A stretch of 64,000 nt of DNA. Origin: Kordia zhangzhouensis (lineage in GTDB: Bacteria > Bacteroidota > Bacteroidia > Flavobacteriales > Flavobacteriaceae). Positions 63,232-64,000 of this stretch are shown one piece after another. A model generated the notes under the pieces. The model was not told the DNA's origin, did no database searches, and was given only the letters and a program-made list of their open reading frames with translations. The stretch spans positions 620,001 through 684,000 of the forward strand of contig NZ_LBMH01000003.1 of assembly GCF_001005305.1 (NCBI RefSeq), read 5' to 3'. A program made the position numbers and the translations under genes. Position 1 is the first letter of the stretch; every line of letters starts with the position of its first letter.

Positions 63232-64000
63232 ATGAACGACGTATTTAAAAAGTTTTATCGCAGTTTTTATCATAGAACTAATGGATTTATCTGTACAAAA
63301 CCACTCAATCAAAATGTATATCCTGGTGATTTTTTTCAGATAAAAAATGGAGAAATGATTGTTTTGGGAAACATTTTCAGAAAAAATATTATCAATGTAG
63401 ATGATGTTGTTTTTGAAAATGGGGTACAGCTCAATGCAGCTAGTTGGAATTTTAATGAAGGTGTTAACAAAGCGTATTCAGGTAGAGATATAGGACAAAA
63501 CCCGATTGAAGGAAACTTTGAATACAGCAAACAACTATTAGCTTTTGACGGATTTGGAAGTTTCTTCTTTAAAAGTAGTGCTCCCGAATCTGTTAAATTT
63601 GCTAATTGGAGTGATTTTCAACAAGAACTCATCATCAAAATGACACAAACTTTGTTTTCGTTCAGAGAACTTTATATTGTCACTGAAAGTGCTGTTACTG
63701 AAAGTTGGACACTAGCTATTGCGGGTTCTGAAAATGCAGAATTAGAAATTGCTACAGAAACAGAAAATTTTGGGTTGGTAGATATTTTTGGCGATTCAAA
63801 TGCAAAAACCATTCAAGCAAGAGATATTGAATTTTATCATCGAGAAAATAAAAGGAAACCTTCTTTTTTTAAGGCAAAAAAACTAACGGTTCGTCAAGAA
63901 AAATTGGATGTTTTTATTAGTCAACTACTTAGTGAGCGATCACAACTCCCTTCATGGATAAATAATTTTTATGAATATGATTTCTATCATGATGAAAGTT
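63232..64000 (+). CDS. Uncharacterised protein, N-terminal part, continues beyond the window
   Basis: 256 codons are visible from the ATG at 63232 with no stop. Starts MNDVFKKFYRSFYHRTNGFI; contains 'YPGDFFQIKNGEMIVLGNIF', 'QLLAFDGFGSFFFKSSAPES' and 'QARDIEFYHRENKRKPSFFK'. No signal peptide or membrane segment, and no family recognised. It follows the 281-aa gene by 44 bp and is presumably part of the eCIS locus. Confidence 0.75.
   Translation, partial: MNDVFKKFYRSFYHRTNGFICTKPLNQNVYPGDFFQIKNGEMIVLGNIFRKNIINVDDVVFENGVQLNAASWNFNEGVNKAYSGRDIGQNPIEGNFEYSKQLLAFDGFGSFFFKSSAPESVKFANWSDFQQELIIKMTQTLFSFRELYIVTESAVTESWTLAIAGSENAELEIATETENFGLVDIFGDSNAKTIQARDIEFYHRENKRKPSFFKAKKLTVRQEKLDVFISQLLSERSQLPSWINNFYEYDFYHDES

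Noticed and set aside
41257-64000. A tailed prophage instead of an eCIS
   Set aside because: No capsid, portal, terminase or integrase gene is seen, and the DUF4255, DUF5908 and CIS tape-measure families point to an eCIS.

Overview
The window looks like chromosomal DNA of a marine-type Flavobacteriaceae (Bacteroidota), perhaps Kordia- or Aquimarina-like; the genus is a guess. Signs are the low GC, TAnnTTTG promoter elements, lipoproteins with acidic residues after the lipobox Cys, PorP/SprF and a type IX secretion (T9SS) type B C-terminal domain, DUF3078 and DUF2480 proteins, and precursor peptides with LNK...GG leaders.

Layout. (1) 1-6019: the end of a repeat protein, an MbnP-like lipoprotein, a sensor kinase and NarL-type regulator pair, a small RiPP-like precursor, and a di-haem MauG/MbnH-type peroxidase. 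(2) 6205-10590: sufA-sufB-(lipoprotein)-sufC-sufD. (3) 10682-12585: an uncharacterised three-gene set that includes a DUF2589 protein. (4) 12926-16157: a serine hydrolase, two precursors with TxxC-P repeats, and a LuxR-type regulator. (5) 16158-24466: a large T9SS adhesin with PorP/SprF and an OmpA/TPR protein in one operon. (6) 24559-26816: a nuclease/phosphatase-fold protein and HflX. (7) 27035-27936: four more precursor peptides. (8) 28160-33727: a coiled-coil exported protein with an OmpR-type two-component pair, then two DUF3078 proteins. (9) 33841-38225: DUF2480, SufT-like protein, SufE, a lipoprotein, an M43 metalloprotease and SufS, all on the minus strand. (10) 38480-40954: an O-antigen-ligase-like membrane protein with a TPR tail. 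(11) 41257-64000: an extracellular contractile injection system (eCIS) cluster on the plus strand that runs off the window.

How it fits together. The eCIS is the main system: tube terminator, sheath, two tube proteins, DUF5908, LysM-type hub protein, VgrG-like spike, PAAR tip, gp25-like protein, two baseplate wedge proteins and a tape-measure-family protein, packed with many overlaps. Two related coiled-coil proteins of unknown role and the start of a third unknown gene follow. No AAA+ ATPase and only one sheath gene are visible. The SUF iron-sulfur pathway is split: sufABCD on plus at 6-10.6 kb, sufS/E/T on minus at 34-38 kb. Inverting the DNA between sufD and sufS would restore a sufB-C-D-S order, which suggests a past inversion. 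Seven precursor-like peptides lie in three places with no modification enzyme in the window, so any maturation would have to act in trans. I saw no tRNA, rRNA, CRISPR or transposase.
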